Source: Acinetobacter halotolerans
GTDB lineage: Bacteria > Pseudomonadota > Gammaproteobacteria > Pseudomonadales > Moraxellaceae
Assembly (NCBI RefSeq): GCF_004208515.1
Contig: NZ_SGIM01000001.1
Location: 310,001 to 374,000 of the forward strand
Length of the DNA stretch: 64,000 nucleotides
Direction: 5' to 3'
In this document: one piece after another, positions 55,658 through 64,000 of the stretch
How the letters are laid out: each line of letters begins with the position of its first letter
Numbering within the stretch: position 1 is the first letter of the stretch
Notes under the pieces: model-generated
Database searches by the model: none
The model's input: the letters and a program-made list of their open reading frames with translations, nothing else
What the model was told of the DNA's origin: nothing
Translations under genes and position numbers: made by a program

Positions 55658-56290
55658 GTGAACACATTATTGAAACAAACTCTAACAGCTAGCGTATTAT
55701 CAACCATGCTTGCGAGTACAGCATTTGCAGCACCGACAGAGACGCCTCCGGATTTTGTTAAACGTGTGGCTGATGGTTTGGTTACGCGCTTAAAAGCAGA
55801 TCATGCAAAGCTGCAAAATAACCCTCAATTAGTAAAAACGATTATCCGTCAAAACCTTGATCCTTTTGTTGATTCACAAGCTTTTACACGTATCGTGCTA
55901 GGAACGTATGCCAATAATCAGCATACCAATGCAGCGCAACGTGCTCAGTTTGAGAAAAACTTCCGTGAAGTGATTATTGAAAACTACGGTAGTGCATTTG
56001 CAAAATATACCAATCAAAGTTATACCATGCGTCCTTATAAAGCCAGCAACAGCAAAAATCCAGTTGTGACTTTGGACTTTTTAAACAATGGTGAAAAGAT
56101 TCCAGTATCATTCCAATTGATTGATAAAGGTGATCAATGGAAAATCCGTAATGTGAATGTGGCAGGTATCGACTTAGGTTTGCAATTCCGTAACCAGTTT
56201 GCTGCTACAGTTCAGCGTAATGGTGGTGATATCAATAAAGCGATTGCGACTTTTAAACCTGATGCAGATGCTGCAGTCGCTAAAAAATAA
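55658..56290 (+). CDS. mlaC: Periplasmic phospholipid shuttle MlaC
   Basis: Soluble periplasmic lipid carrier between MlaFEDB and the outer-membrane MlaA complex (210 aa, close to the usual length). Signal peptide about 1-24 ending AFA. Family segments DPFVDSQAFTRIVLG, the FRNQFAATVQRNGGD end and the KIRNVNVAGIDLGLQFR strand are present. It starts at GTG with AGGAG 7-8 nt upstream. Fourth gene of the mla operon. Confidence 0.95.
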   Translation: MNTLLKQTLTASVLSTMLASTAFAAPTETPPDFVKRVADGLVTRLKADHAKLQNNPQLVKTIIRQNLDPFVDSQAFTRIVLGTYANNQHTNAAQRAQFEKNFREVIIENYGSAFAKYTNQSYTMRPYKASNSKNPVVTLDFLNNGEKIPVSFQLIDKGDQWKIRNVNVAGIDLGLQFRNQFAATVQRNGGDINKAIATFKPDADAAVAKK

Positions 56291-56301
56291 GTAGGTGAAG
56301 G

Positions 56302-56589
56302 GTGATTCAGTATATCGATCAACAACTCATCGTTCCTAAGACGATTGATTTTGAAAATGCAGAGCAAGTTTATCAATCTGGTCTCGTGCATATTCAACAA
56401 CATAAGCACTTTCCTTTGGTTGTTGATCTTACTCAGCTTGAACAGGGAAGTACTTTATCTTTGGCGGTTTTGGTGCAATGGTTGCGCCAAACACCTGAAA
56501 GTAAAGGGCTACATTTTAAAAATGTCCCTGAGAAAATGTTGAAAATCATCCAAGCGTGTCATTTAGAAGATGATCTTATTTTGCTTTGA
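56302..56589 (+). CDS. mlaB: STAS-domain protein MlaB
   Basis: Small cytosolic STAS protein that binds and stabilises MlaF (95 aa). The core FPLVVDLTQLEQGSTLSLAVLVQWLRQ matches the STAS strand-helix, with Ser/Thr in the GST position. Starts at GTG with AGGTGAAGG immediately upstream. Last gene of the operon before a strong terminator. Confidence 0.93.
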   Translation: MIQYIDQQLIVPKTIDFENAEQVYQSGLVHIQQHKHFPLVVDLTQLEQGSTLSLAVLVQWLRQTPESKGLHFKNVPEKMLKIIQACHLEDDLILL

Positions 56590-56602
56590 TATTGTATGAA
56601 TC

Positions 56603-56635
56603 GAAAAAAGAGCTTTTTTATAAAGCTCTTTTTTT
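56603..56635 (+). terminator. Intrinsic terminator of mla operon
   Basis: AAAAGAGCTTT and AAAGCTCTTTT form a stem with a TTTAT loop, followed by a T-run. Confidence 0.9.
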
Positions 56636-56711
56636 ACGAGAAAATGTTACCACGACATTATATTTATACTTACAATGCTTGCTTTGAAATTGGTGTAAGA
56701 ATATTTCATAT

Positions 56712-58622
56712 ATGACTTTCCGTTATGATATTAATAGCTTAAGAGCAATAGCAGTACTTGCTGTTGTTTTCTTTCATTTTAATCCTGAATGGCTATCAGG
56801 CGGTTTTGCGGGAGTCGATGTTTTCTTTGTTATTTCCGGTTTTTTAATGACATCCATTCTCTTTAATGAAATGGAAAAAAATACCTTTAATATATTTAAA
56901 TTTTATATTGCTCGGGCAAATCGTATTATCCCTGTATTGGCTGTCATGGGAGCTGTACTTCTTGTCTTTGGGTGGTTTTATCTATTGCCTACTGACTATA
57001 AAGACTTAGGCCGACAAGTTGAAAAAAGCTCACTATTTACCTCAAATATATTGTTTACCAAAGGGGACGGGTATTTTGATAGTAATGAGAAAACCAAATG
57101 GTTGTTACATACATGGTCGCTTTCAGTAGAGTGGCAGTTTTATATTTTTTTCCCAGTTATTCTATTGGTTCTAAAACGGTTTTTCACTTTACAGAAAATT
57201 AAATGTATTATCTTGGCGCTATGTGCGATGAGTTTCTGTTATGCCATTTACGCGACAGATAAAAATAGTCAAAGCGCTTATTTTTTGTTGTCCTCTCGTG
57301 CATGGGAAATGTTATTTGGTGGCTTAGCATTTTTATATCCTATGCCAACTAAAATGTTTAAATATCGTGTTTTGATGCAATGGATCGGGATTATTTGTAT
57401 TTTAGCATCCTATTTTTTGTTTTCAGCACAAACACCTTGGCCGAGTTATTGGGCTTTATTACCTGTGTTAGGCGCTTATCTTATTATTTTAAGTGCCAGT
57501 CAAAGAAATATATTTCTAAACAATGCATTGTTTAATGCGATTGGAAAGTGGTCATATTCAATTTATGTCTGGCATTGGCCACTCGTTGTTGCTGGTCTAT
57601 ATTTCTCTTGGAATAATTGGGCTATATATGGTATTTGTTTATCAATCGCAATTGGTTATGTAAGCTATAAATATATCGAACAAATTAAATTTAAAAAGTT
57701 CACAACTTGGAAAGACATTTATAAGGTAAAACCCTTGTATATGGTTTTAGTTTTATTTCTTTGTGGTTATGGGGTTAAAAAAACCAATGGTGTTGAATCT
57801 CATTATTCACCTCATATCCTCAAAATTCTCGATGAAGTCAATAATACGAATCCTTATAAATGCGATCCTGGTTTTCGAGATCCTCGAATTATACCGTGTC
57901 AGATTGGGCAAGCTCACCCAATCAAGGCGATTGTGTTGGGAGATAGTCACGCGAATGCAGTCGCAACTTCTGTTGCTGCGGCTTTTGACTTAAAAAAAGA
58001 AGGGGTGCTGACTTTAACAAAATCAGGTTGTCCGTATATTTTAGGTGCAAAATTTAGTAATGAGAACTGTGAAGCGATTAACCAAGAGCGTTCGATATTG
58101 TTGCAGAAAGAAAAAGGTATTCCGATCTTTCTGATTAATCGCTACGCTCTGCAATTAGAGGGGGAGAATGATCCAGAAAAAGTAGATCATAAGAACCCAC
58201 TCGAAATTTATTTCAATCAAGAAGATGAATCTAAAGCAGAGACTTATCTTGGCTTTGAGCAGCATTTGCAGTCTAGTATTTGTGCTTTAACTAGAACTAA
58301 TCCTGTGTATTTGGTTTTACCAATTCCTGAAATGGGCTTTGATGTGCCAGAAACGATGGCGAAACAGGTCTTATTTCAGCATAAGCGCAATGATCTTTCG
58401 ATTTCTCTTGCAACCTATCAGGCAAGAGTTGGGAAAGTGAATGCGATTTTAGGTCGTGTTGCAGCTCAATGTGGAGCACATATTCTGAACCCAAGCGCGA
58501 CTTTATGTAAAACAGGGAAGTGTATTGCTGAATATCAAGGACGACCGATTTATCGAGATGGGGATCATTTAAGTGAATATGGAAATAAATTACTAACCCC
58601 GATGTTTAGATCTGCTTTATAG
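56712..58622 (+). CDS. OafA/YrhL-type acyltransferase with C-terminal SGNH domain
   Basis: Membrane acyltransferase (636 aa) with an acyltransferase-3 domain (about 1-345, 10-11 TM helices; catalytic-type H22 in VVFFHFN and D36 in GFAGVDVFFVISGF) fused to a periplasmic SGNH-like domain (about 390-636) with GDSHANA near 408 and the terminal DGDHLSEYG near 615. Such fusions O-acetylate cell-surface polysaccharide or LPS. No polysaccharide cluster adjoins it, so the target is unknown. The RBS is poor. Confidence 0.9.
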   Translation: MTFRYDINSLRAIAVLAVVFFHFNPEWLSGGFAGVDVFFVISGFLMTSILFNEMEKNTFNIFKFYIARANRIIPVLAVMGAVLLVFGWFYLLPTDYKDLGRQVEKSSLFTSNILFTKGDGYFDSNEKTKWLLHTWSLSVEWQFYIFFPVILLVLKRFFTLQKIKCIILALCAMSFCYAIYATDKNSQSAYFLLSSRAWEMLFGGLAFLYPMPTKMFKYRVLMQWIGIICILASYFLFSAQTPWPSYWALLPVLGAYLIILSASQRNIFLNNALFNAIGKWSYSIYVWHWPLVVAGLYFSWNNWAIYGICLSIAIGYVSYKYIEQIKFKKFTTWKDIYKVKPLYMVLVLFLCGYGVKKTNGVESHYSPHILKILDEVNNTNPYKCDPGFRDPRIIPCQIGQAHPIKAIVLGDSHANAVATSVAAAFDLKKEGVLTLTKSGCPYILGAKFSNENCEAINQERSILLQKEKGIPIFLINRYALQLEGENDPEKVDHKNPLEIYFNQEDESKAETYLGFEQHLQSSICALTRTNPVYLVLPIPEMGFDVPETMAKQVLFQHKRNDLSISLATYQARVGKVNAILGRVAAQCGAHILNPSATLCKTGKCIAEYQGRPIYRDGDHLSEYGNKLLTPMFRSAL

Positions 58623-58650
58623 CAATAACCAACTAAACCTTGAATTTTCA

Positions 58651-58688
58651 GCCTCCATTGTGCTCTATATATGGAGGCGTTTTATTTT
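58651..58688 (+). terminator. Intrinsic terminator after acyltransferase
   Basis: The stem GCCTCCAT/ATGGAGGC with a 12-base loop is followed by GTTTTATTTT. Confidence 0.8.
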
Positions 58689-58713
58689 AAGAATAGGGGT
58701 GTCACTAGTAAGA

Positions 58714-59730
58714 CTAAATCCATTTTTTCCAGCGGAAATAAAGCGTTGGCCCGATTAAAAAGGTGGTGACCAAGGTAATTACAATCCAGAAGCTCGTATT
58801 ACCTTGAGCAAACGGCAAAACGTCAGTATTCATACCATAAATACTAGCAATCAACATCGGTGGCGCAAGCATACTTGGTAAAATTGAGAAACGTTTAAAG
58901 GTCTCATTCATTTCAGTATTTGCAAAACCAGTGGTGATATCGAGTAAGAATTTAAGTTTTTGAAACAGGAACGCATTATGTTCTAGTAAAGAACGAACAT
59001 CCTCACTCATTTCTCGAATATCTGCATCATAAATATGACTACCCAAGGCGCGTGGACGTGACAGAAAAGTCAACACACGACGTAAGTCTGTAAGACAGAG
59101 TTGTGCTTTTCCTAACATATCTTCTTGATGCGCAAGGTTTGTGATCATGTCGTCAAGATCAAGAATTTGTTCACGGTGATGATCATTCAGGACTTCTGCA
59201 GAATATTCCTCGAGATAACGGTGGGTGTCTTCTAAGATATCTGAAAGTTCATCTAGTTTAGCTTCTAATAAGCCCAATAAAATCCAAACAGGATCTTTAT
59301 AGTCCATCTCATAATCATTACGTCTCGCTCTTGCTCGAAATGCTCGAAATGCGACTAATTTTTCACCACGAAGTGTGATGAGCCGGTTTTTCTCAAGCAA
59401 GAAAGCAACTGTATGTACGGTTGCTGCAAGGGTATTTTCAAGATCTTCTTGTTCTCGATCTGATTGGAAATTTTTATTCTTGGTGAGAAAGTAAGTACTG
59501 ATATGTAAAATACCTTCATCATCACGATAAAAACGTGCTGATGAGGAAATGTCTTCAAGTGATTTTAGGGTGGGTAAATTGCGATCGTAGGCCTCGAGAA
59601 CCCATTGTTGTTCTTCTTGGGAGGGCGCAATTAGGTCAATCCAAACCAACTCTGGGTGTAGATCAAATCCACCATTGATTGTTGCATCTTCTAGACTACC
59701 GCGCTCTGTGGCATAAAAGGCTTCAAGCAT
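58714..59730 (-). CDS. corA: Magnesium/cobalt transporter CorA
   Basis: CorA-type pentameric Mg2+ channel (338 aa). A large N-terminal cytoplasmic domain is followed by the stalk helix and two C-terminal TM helices; the selectivity motif GMN is in ASIYGMNTDVLPF, and the basic C-terminus (FRWKKWI) is present. Monocistronic; no Mg2+ riboswitch is evident upstream on the minus strand. Confidence 0.93.
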   Translation of the reverse strand: MLEAFYATERGSLEDATINGGFDLHPELVWIDLIAPSQEEQQWVLEAYDRNLPTLKSLEDISSSARFYRDDEGILHISTYFLTKNKNFQSDREQEDLENTLAATVHTVAFLLEKNRLITLRGEKLVAFRAFRARARRNDYEMDYKDPVWILLGLLEAKLDELSDILEDTHRYLEEYSAEVLNDHHREQILDLDDMITNLAHQEDMLGKAQLCLTDLRRVLTFLSRPRALGSHIYDADIREMSEDVRSLLEHNAFLFQKLKFLLDITTGFANTEMNETFKRFSILPSMLAPPMLIASIYGMNTDVLPFAQGNTSFWIVITLVTTFLIGPTLYFRWKKWI

Positions 59731-60108
59731 GTCTTTTTTCCTCGCGCAGTCAATATAAGGCCTTCTGCATTTTACAGAAAGTCAGCGTGTATTTTAGACA
59801 AGGATGAAACGAAAAACACTTGCCTAAACGTTATTTTCTCAAAAAACATGTTTTGTAGCTTACTTTAGCAGCATGACAATTGGATAAAACAATTTTATTA
59901 CTGAGAGTTTCATCTATTCTTTTGCTCATTCTACACGCAGTCATGATTTCATTTATTTTTAAATGGCTTTAATGCTGGCATAAGAGTAGAAAGTCGCTTA
60001 ATGAGGATAAATATAGCGCTGAGGAGCATGCATGTTTATTGGGTTGTTTTCTGCATTTTCGAGATCTAAAATAGCCTGCTATTGAAACTCATGTTCGAGG
60101 AAGTCTCA
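59731..60108. other. Intergenic region between corA and Nudix gene
   Basis: 378 bp holding both divergent promoters. No long ORF. A strong GAGGAG at 60021-60026 precedes short ORFs of 13 and 17 codons (60028 and 60032), the second ending at 60085, 23 nt before the Nudix start. No RNA gene is recognised. Confidence 0.45.
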
Positions 60109-60504
60109 TTGAAAACGATTACTGTTGCTGCCGCGATTATCTTGAACGATCAGAATCAATTATTATTGGTTCGTAAACAGAATACACAGGCATTTATGCA
60201 AGTCGGCGGTAAATTAGAAGAAAATGAAGCCCCCGAGCTTGCGATTCAGCGTGAGATTTTGGAAGAAATTGGTTGTGAATGTGAGATTAAACATTTTGTT
60301 GGACAGTTTGAAACTGCCGCAGCCAATGAGCCAGATCATGTTTTGGTGAGTTATGTTTATTCGGTTCAATTAAAACAAAAGCCGCAGATTGCAGCTGAAA
60401 TTGCTGAGATGAAATGGATTGATTTGACTGATCAAGCAACACATTTGGCGCCACTGACTAGCGAAGTTGTGATTCCATGGTGTCAGCAAAATCGATTGAG
60501 CTAG
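60109..60504 (+). CDS. Nudix hydrolase
   Basis: Small Nudix pyrophosphohydrolase (131 aa). The Nudix box fits exactly: a Gly, five residues, Glu, seven residues, then REILEEIG, within GGKLEENEAPELAIQ. The TTG at 60109 is chosen because GAGGAAG lies 5 nt upstream; the frame is open nine codons earlier but without RBS. It converges with comF, and the two coding regions overlap by 47 bp at their 3' ends. Substrate unknown. Confidence 0.88.
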   Translation: MKTITVAAAIILNDQNQLLLVRKQNTQAFMQVGGKLEENEAPELAIQREILEEIGCECEIKHFVGQFETAAANEPDHVLVSYVYSVQLKQKPQIAAEIAEMKWIDLTDQATHLAPLTSEVVIPWCQQNRLS

Positions 60505-61150
60505 GGCGATCTTTTACTTGTCCCGCTGCGAGACACGCGGCATAAATTTTTTGACAGCCAAGTTGTTCTAAAGCCTGAGAAAGTGCGGTGATAGAGCTGC
60601 CTGTGGTCATCACATCATCTAAAATCAGCACTGTTCTATAGCAAATTGTATTGGATGATTTGGCAACAAACTGCTGTTCAATATTCTCCAGTCTTTCTAT
60701 GCGTGATAATCCTTTTTGCGAATGTTGTGCCAAGCGCTGTATCGGTTGCCAAACAGGGATTTTTAATGTTTTACCGAGCGCTTTGGCTAATAGTAGTGTT
60801 TGATTGAAACCTCGTTCTACTAAACGATCGGTTGAAATGGGCATCGGAACGATTGCGTGGACTTTTGGAAGTCGAAGCCGTAACAACAAACCATTTAATA
60901 ATCTTTGATGCTGTAATTTTTGCTCATATTTGAACTGTTGAATAATACGATTGATCGGATAGTCATAATGACAAGCGACATATACTTGTTGTTGATTGCG
61001 TTGGATTTGTTGTTTTAACCACGGCAATTGTTGCCAACAGCTTTGACAAACACCAAACTGTTGCTTGATGCCGACCTCACATAGACTACATGGCGTCACA
61101 TAATCAAAAAGTCGTTGTGCGTGTGTACTGAGGGATTTAAACATAGGCAT
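60458..61150 (-). CDS. comF: ComF family phosphoribosyltransferase-like protein
   Basis: A 230-residue ComF homologue linked to DNA uptake competence. An N-terminal zinc-ribbon-like set C21-x2-C24 and C35-x2-C38 precedes a PRTase-fold domain with the PRPP loop VLILDDVMTTGSSI near 170. RGFNQTLLLAKAL is the family motif. It overlaps the recG stop by about 14 nt, so both are translated from one message. Its 3' end overlaps the convergent Nudix gene. Competence fits the naturally transformable genus. Confidence 0.9.
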   Translation of the reverse strand: MPMFKSLSTHAQRLFDYVTPCSLCEVGIKQQFGVCQSCWQQLPWLKQQIQRNQQQVYVACHYDYPINRIIQQFKYEQKLQHQRLLNGLLLRLRLPKVHAIVPMPISTDRLVERGFNQTLLLAKALGKTLKIPVWQPIQRLAQHSQKGLSRIERLENIEQQFVAKSSNTICYRTVLILDDVMTTGSSITALSQALEQLGCQKIYAACLAAGQVKDRPSSIDFADTMESQLR

Positions 61151-63182
61151 AACGCGGTGCTTTAGGTAACCAGCGTTTGAGTAATCCTGCTGCGTGTTGT
61201 GGGTAATCTTTTAAAATCTGTTCCGCAACGTAGTGTGCTTGAGTTAGTAGGTGGTCATCACGTTCTAACCTTGCAACACGAAAGCCCATATCACCAGTTT
61301 GTTTGGTACCTAATAGCTCGCCAGGCCCCCGTATTTCTAAGTCTTTTTCAGCAATCACGAAACCATCATTACTTTCACGCAAAATAGAAAGCCGCTCCTG
61401 ACCATTTTGCGACAAAGGGACTTTGTACAATAATGCGCAGAAACTCGCAGTGGCGCCACGTCCCACGCGACCACGGAGTTGGTGGAGTTGTGAAAGTCCT
61501 AAACGTTCTGCATTTTCAATCACCATAATCGATGCATTGGGAACGTCCACACCAACCTCGATGACAGTAGTGGCAATGAGCAGTTGTAGTTGGTTGTCTT
61601 TAAAGGCTTGCATGACTGATTGCTTCTCATCGGCTTTCATTTTTCCATGCACCAGTCCGATGTTTATATCGGGAAAGCGTTCTCTGATTTCCTGATAGGT
61701 AGCTTCTGCCGCTTGAGCATCTAGAGTTTCAGACTGTTCCACGAGTGTGCATACCCAATAAGCCTGTTTGCCTTCTCGGCAGTTGGTTGCGATTCGTTGT
61801 AGGACTTGTTCACGACGATCTAATGGAATAGTCACGGTTTGAATCGGTGTACGTCCTGGTGGCAGTTCATCAATAACCGATGTATCTAAATCACCATAAG
61901 CACTCATAGCGAGGGTGCGGGGAATAGGGGTTGCCGTCATGACCAACTGATGGGGCGTAAATTGATCTACGCCTTTATTTCTAAGTGCAAGGCGCTGATC
62001 CACGCCGAAGCGATGTTGTTCATCAATGATTACTAAGCCAAGTTTGGAAAATTCAACATTGTCTTGGAATAGCGCATGTGTGCCGACGATGAGCTGCGAA
62101 TGTCCTTCTTTAATCTGTTGTTCGGCGTGCGTACGTGCTTTACCTTTCTGTTTGCCCGATAGCCATGCAACTTGAATCCCTAAAGGTTCGAACCAACGTT
62201 TAAAGTTCAAATAATGCTGTTCAGCTAAGATTTCAGTGGGTGCCATCAATGCCACTTGCCAATCTGCTTCTAGCGCATGACAGGCCGCTACTGCAGCGAC
62301 CAAGGTTTTACCTGCACCGACATCGCCTTGAACTAAGCGTAACATTGGTTGATCTTGTTTTAGATCTTGTAAAATTTCTTTAGAAACACGTTTTTGCGCA
62401 TTGGTCATTTGAAAGGGGAGCGCTTCTAAGAGTTTTTTTGCTAGAACTTTGCTGCTGCTAAAACGTGGCGCAGCGATCTGTCGAATAAAAGCACGACGAG
62501 TAAGTAAACTAATCTGGTGAGCCACTAATTCTTCAAAGATTAAGCGTTGCTGTGCGGGATGTGAGCCTTGATTGAGTTGCAGCATATTGGCATCAACTGG
62601 CGGTTCATGAATGTAATGTAGTGCTTGTTTGAGTTCATAGCCATTGCTGTATTTACTCGGTAGCAGTTCAGGCAGATCATCACTATGATGTTTTAAAGCC
62701 TGACGAACATATTCACGTAACTTTGGCTGTGTCAGACCTTCAGTACTTGGATAAATCGCGGTGAGCTGCGTTTGAGGCAATGCGGTATGCTGGTGGATGA
62801 CTTGGATTTCGGGGTGATACAGTTCTAAACCACGAGCACCAACGCGCACTTCACCAAAGATACGTAATCGAGCACCCATTTGGATGCGATCTGTTAAGCC
62901 TTTATAGATATGATAAAAACGCAAAGTAACTTTGCCGAAATCATCTTGCAATAAAGCGGCAAGGGATTTTTTCTTTCCCGGTGGGAAATCGACGGATCTG
63001 ACCTCACCTTCAAGCAAATAGCTGCGTCCAACAACCAACTGATTCATCGGAATAATCGTGCTACGATCTTCATAGTCACGGGGAAGATGAAACAATAAAT
63101 CATCCGTGCTAAAAATATGAAGCTTTTCTAATAAGGTTGCTGCGCTAGCACCAACGCCTTGTAACTGCTGGACTGAACTCAT
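61137..63182 (-). CDS. recG: ATP-dependent DNA helicase RecG
   Basis: Branch-migrating helicase for stalled forks and Holliday junctions (681 aa). N-terminal wedge/OB domain about 55-150, then SF2 motor: Walker A QGDVGAGKTLVA, motif II IDEQHRFG, TATPIPRTLAMSAYGDLD, and C-terminal motifs including ATTVIEVGVDVPNAS and the QLRGRVGRG block. The TRG-type end GPGELLGTKQTGDMGFR is intact. First in a unit with comF. Confidence 0.96.
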   Translation of the reverse strand: MSSVQQLQGVGASAATLLEKLHIFSTDDLLFHLPRDYEDRSTIIPMNQLVVGRSYLLEGEVRSVDFPPGKKKSLAALLQDDFGKVTLRFYHIYKGLTDRIQMGARLRIFGEVRVGARGLELYHPEIQVIHQHTALPQTQLTAIYPSTEGLTQPKLREYVRQALKHHSDDLPELLPSKYSNGYELKQALHYIHEPPVDANMLQLNQGSHPAQQRLIFEELVAHQISLLTRRAFIRQIAAPRFSSSKVLAKKLLEALPFQMTNAQKRVSKEILQDLKQDQPMLRLVQGDVGAGKTLVAAVAACHALEADWQVALMAPTEILAEQHYLNFKRWFEPLGIQVAWLSGKQKGKARTHAEQQIKEGHSQLIVGTHALFQDNVEFSKLGLVIIDEQHRFGVDQRLALRNKGVDQFTPHQLVMTATPIPRTLAMSAYGDLDTSVIDELPPGRTPIQTVTIPLDRREQVLQRIATNCREGKQAYWVCTLVEQSETLDAQAAEATYQEIRERFPDINIGLVHGKMKADEKQSVMQAFKDNQLQLLIATTVIEVGVDVPNASIMVIENAERLGLSQLHQLRGRVGRGATASFCALLYKVPLSQNGQERLSILRESNDGFVIAEKDLEIRGPGELLGTKQTGDMGFRVARLERDDHLLTQAHYVAEQILKDYPQHAAGLLKRWLPKAPRYAYV

Positions 63183-63200
63183 ATTTGATCAAGGACATGT

Positions 63201-64000
63201 ATGCATATTTTATTTATTGGTTATGGTAAAACATCTCAGCGTGTCGCTAAACACTTATTTGAGTGTGGTCACCACATTAGCACAATTAGTCGTAGTGAAA
63301 AAACAGATTGTTATGCGACTCATGCTATTCAAGACGTGCAGCGACTTGATTTAACAGCATTTCGTCCAATTGATGTGGTTTATGTGATTCTCGCACCATC
63401 TCAAAGTGGCATTGATGCTTATCAACAAACCTATGTTGATAGTGTTGAGCCGATTGTTCGGGCCTTAAAATCACATCCAGTACAACGCATCATTATCGTT
63501 TCTTCAACTCGGGTCTATGGGGAAAGTGCTGGTGAGCGAATCGACGATGATTCGTTGATTCAACCTGCGGATGAGCAAGGGCATTTGCTGCGTAAGATGG
63601 AGCTTCTATGGCAAGCCTACTATCCACAACACAGTATCATCGTTCGACCTGCGGGAATTTACGGGACATCGATTGTTCGATTAAAAAGATTGGCACAACA
63701 GACGCTTACTTATCCTACAGTTCATTATAGTAATCGGATTCATATCGATGACTTAGCCAAGTTTTTGGCCATGTTAGCTGATCTTTCAGAAGTAGAATCC
63801 AGTTATATTGTCAGCAACAATACGCCTTTACCGATGCATGAAATCCTACTTTGGTTTCAGCAACAACTTAATTTACCTCCTTTACAGCTTGTATCTAAAC
63901 AACATACGGGCAAGCGAATTTATGCGACGAGACTGGCGAGAACAGCTTTTAAATTTGACCATTTGATTTGCTTTAATGACTATGCTGAGGCGCTAATGGC
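63201..64000 (+). CDS. SDR-type NAD(P)-binding protein, 3' end cut by window
   Basis: The reading frame is open from ATG 63201 to the window edge (266 codons). AAGGA is 5 nt before the ATG. It starts with the Rossmann motif MHILFIGYGKTSQRVAKHL, then IIIVSSTRVYGES and RPAGIYGTS, matching extended SDR/NAD-dependent epimerase-like proteins such as YeeZ. No classical YxxxK is visible in the expected place (RKMELLW occurs instead). Divergent from recG, 18 bp apart, so promoters overlap. Substrate unknown. Confidence 0.85.
   Translation, partial: MHILFIGYGKTSQRVAKHLFECGHHISTISRSEKTDCYATHAIQDVQRLDLTAFRPIDVVYVILAPSQSGIDAYQQTYVDSVEPIVRALKSHPVQRIIIVSSTRVYGESAGERIDDDSLIQPADEQGHLLRKMELLWQAYYPQHSIIVRPAGIYGTSIVRLKRLAQQTLTYPTVHYSNRIHIDDLAKFLAMLADLSEVESSYIVSNNTPLPMHEILLWFQQQLNLPPLQLVSKQHTGKRIYATRLARTAFKFDHLICFNDYAEALM

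Overview
The window is a chromosomal segment of a gamma-proteobacterium that I assign to Acinetobacter. It is AT-rich. It carries a close relative of the Acinetobacter chloramphenicol/H+ antiporter CraA, an MlaD longer than the E. coli protein, and Dxs, RibA, MlaF and DEAD-box helicase sequences that read like those of the genus. The species cannot be named from the sequence alone. I see no rRNA, tRNA, CRISPR array, intact insertion sequence or prophage.

Layout. 1-3140: a TSUP permease cut by the window edge, a hemerythrin-like protein and two RhtA-type EamA exporters. 3576-5452: two tandem secreted M23 (LasA-like) peptidases that share a nearly identical C-terminal SH3b-like domain. 5507-8511: serA, divergent from an FAD-dependent D-2-hydroxyacid (probably D-2-hydroxyglutarate) dehydrogenase. 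8587-13953: small hypotheticals, a DUF3592-like membrane protein, a nucleotidyltransferase, the ygiN/mdaB quinone pair, a lipoprotein and craA. 13975-23106: envelope proteins (YccS/FUSC, AI-2E family), an orphan ParA, a Holliday-junction-resolvase-like protein, a methyltransferase-lipoprotein pair and an unusual alpha/beta-hydrolase-like protein. 23178-27938: an accessory-looking run of small secreted or lipid-anchored proteins, including two with LEA-like composition, and a subtilisin-family protease. 28012-31070: glyQS. 31207-34188: an AT-rich DUF2971 gene followed by a radical-SAM/DUF4130 pair predicted to act on DNA. 34345-40071: an AztD-like beta-propeller lipoprotein behind a Zur-like operator, a DASS transporter, an HPP-CBS protein, PspC and a lipoprotein. 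40116-50367: an acyl-CoA dehydrogenase, a 788-residue lipoprotein, and core metabolism (aroE, hemF, ribA, dxs, suhB). 50998-56589: a DEAD-box helicase with a long leader, a small membrane ORF and the complete mlaFEDCB operon. 56712-64000: an OafA-type acyltransferase, corA, a Nudix hydrolase, comF, recG and an SDR protein cut by the right edge.

Most transcription units end in clear intrinsic terminators, many of them bidirectional between convergent genes. Physiological links readable from gene order are: serA with the 2-hydroxyglutarate dehydrogenase (the latter can recycle a SerA by-product), mdaB with ygiN (quinone/quinol redox), glyQ-glyS and mlaFEDCB (overlapping operons), and the radical-SAM/DUF4130 pair. 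The best candidates for under-described biology are the radical-SAM/DUF4130 pair without a linked uracil-DNA glycosylase, the zinc-regulated AztD-like lipoprotein, the twin M23 enzymes with a conserved targeting domain, the LEA-like secreted proteins, and the leader of the DEAD-box helicase, which lies next to a decayed P-loop gene fragment.
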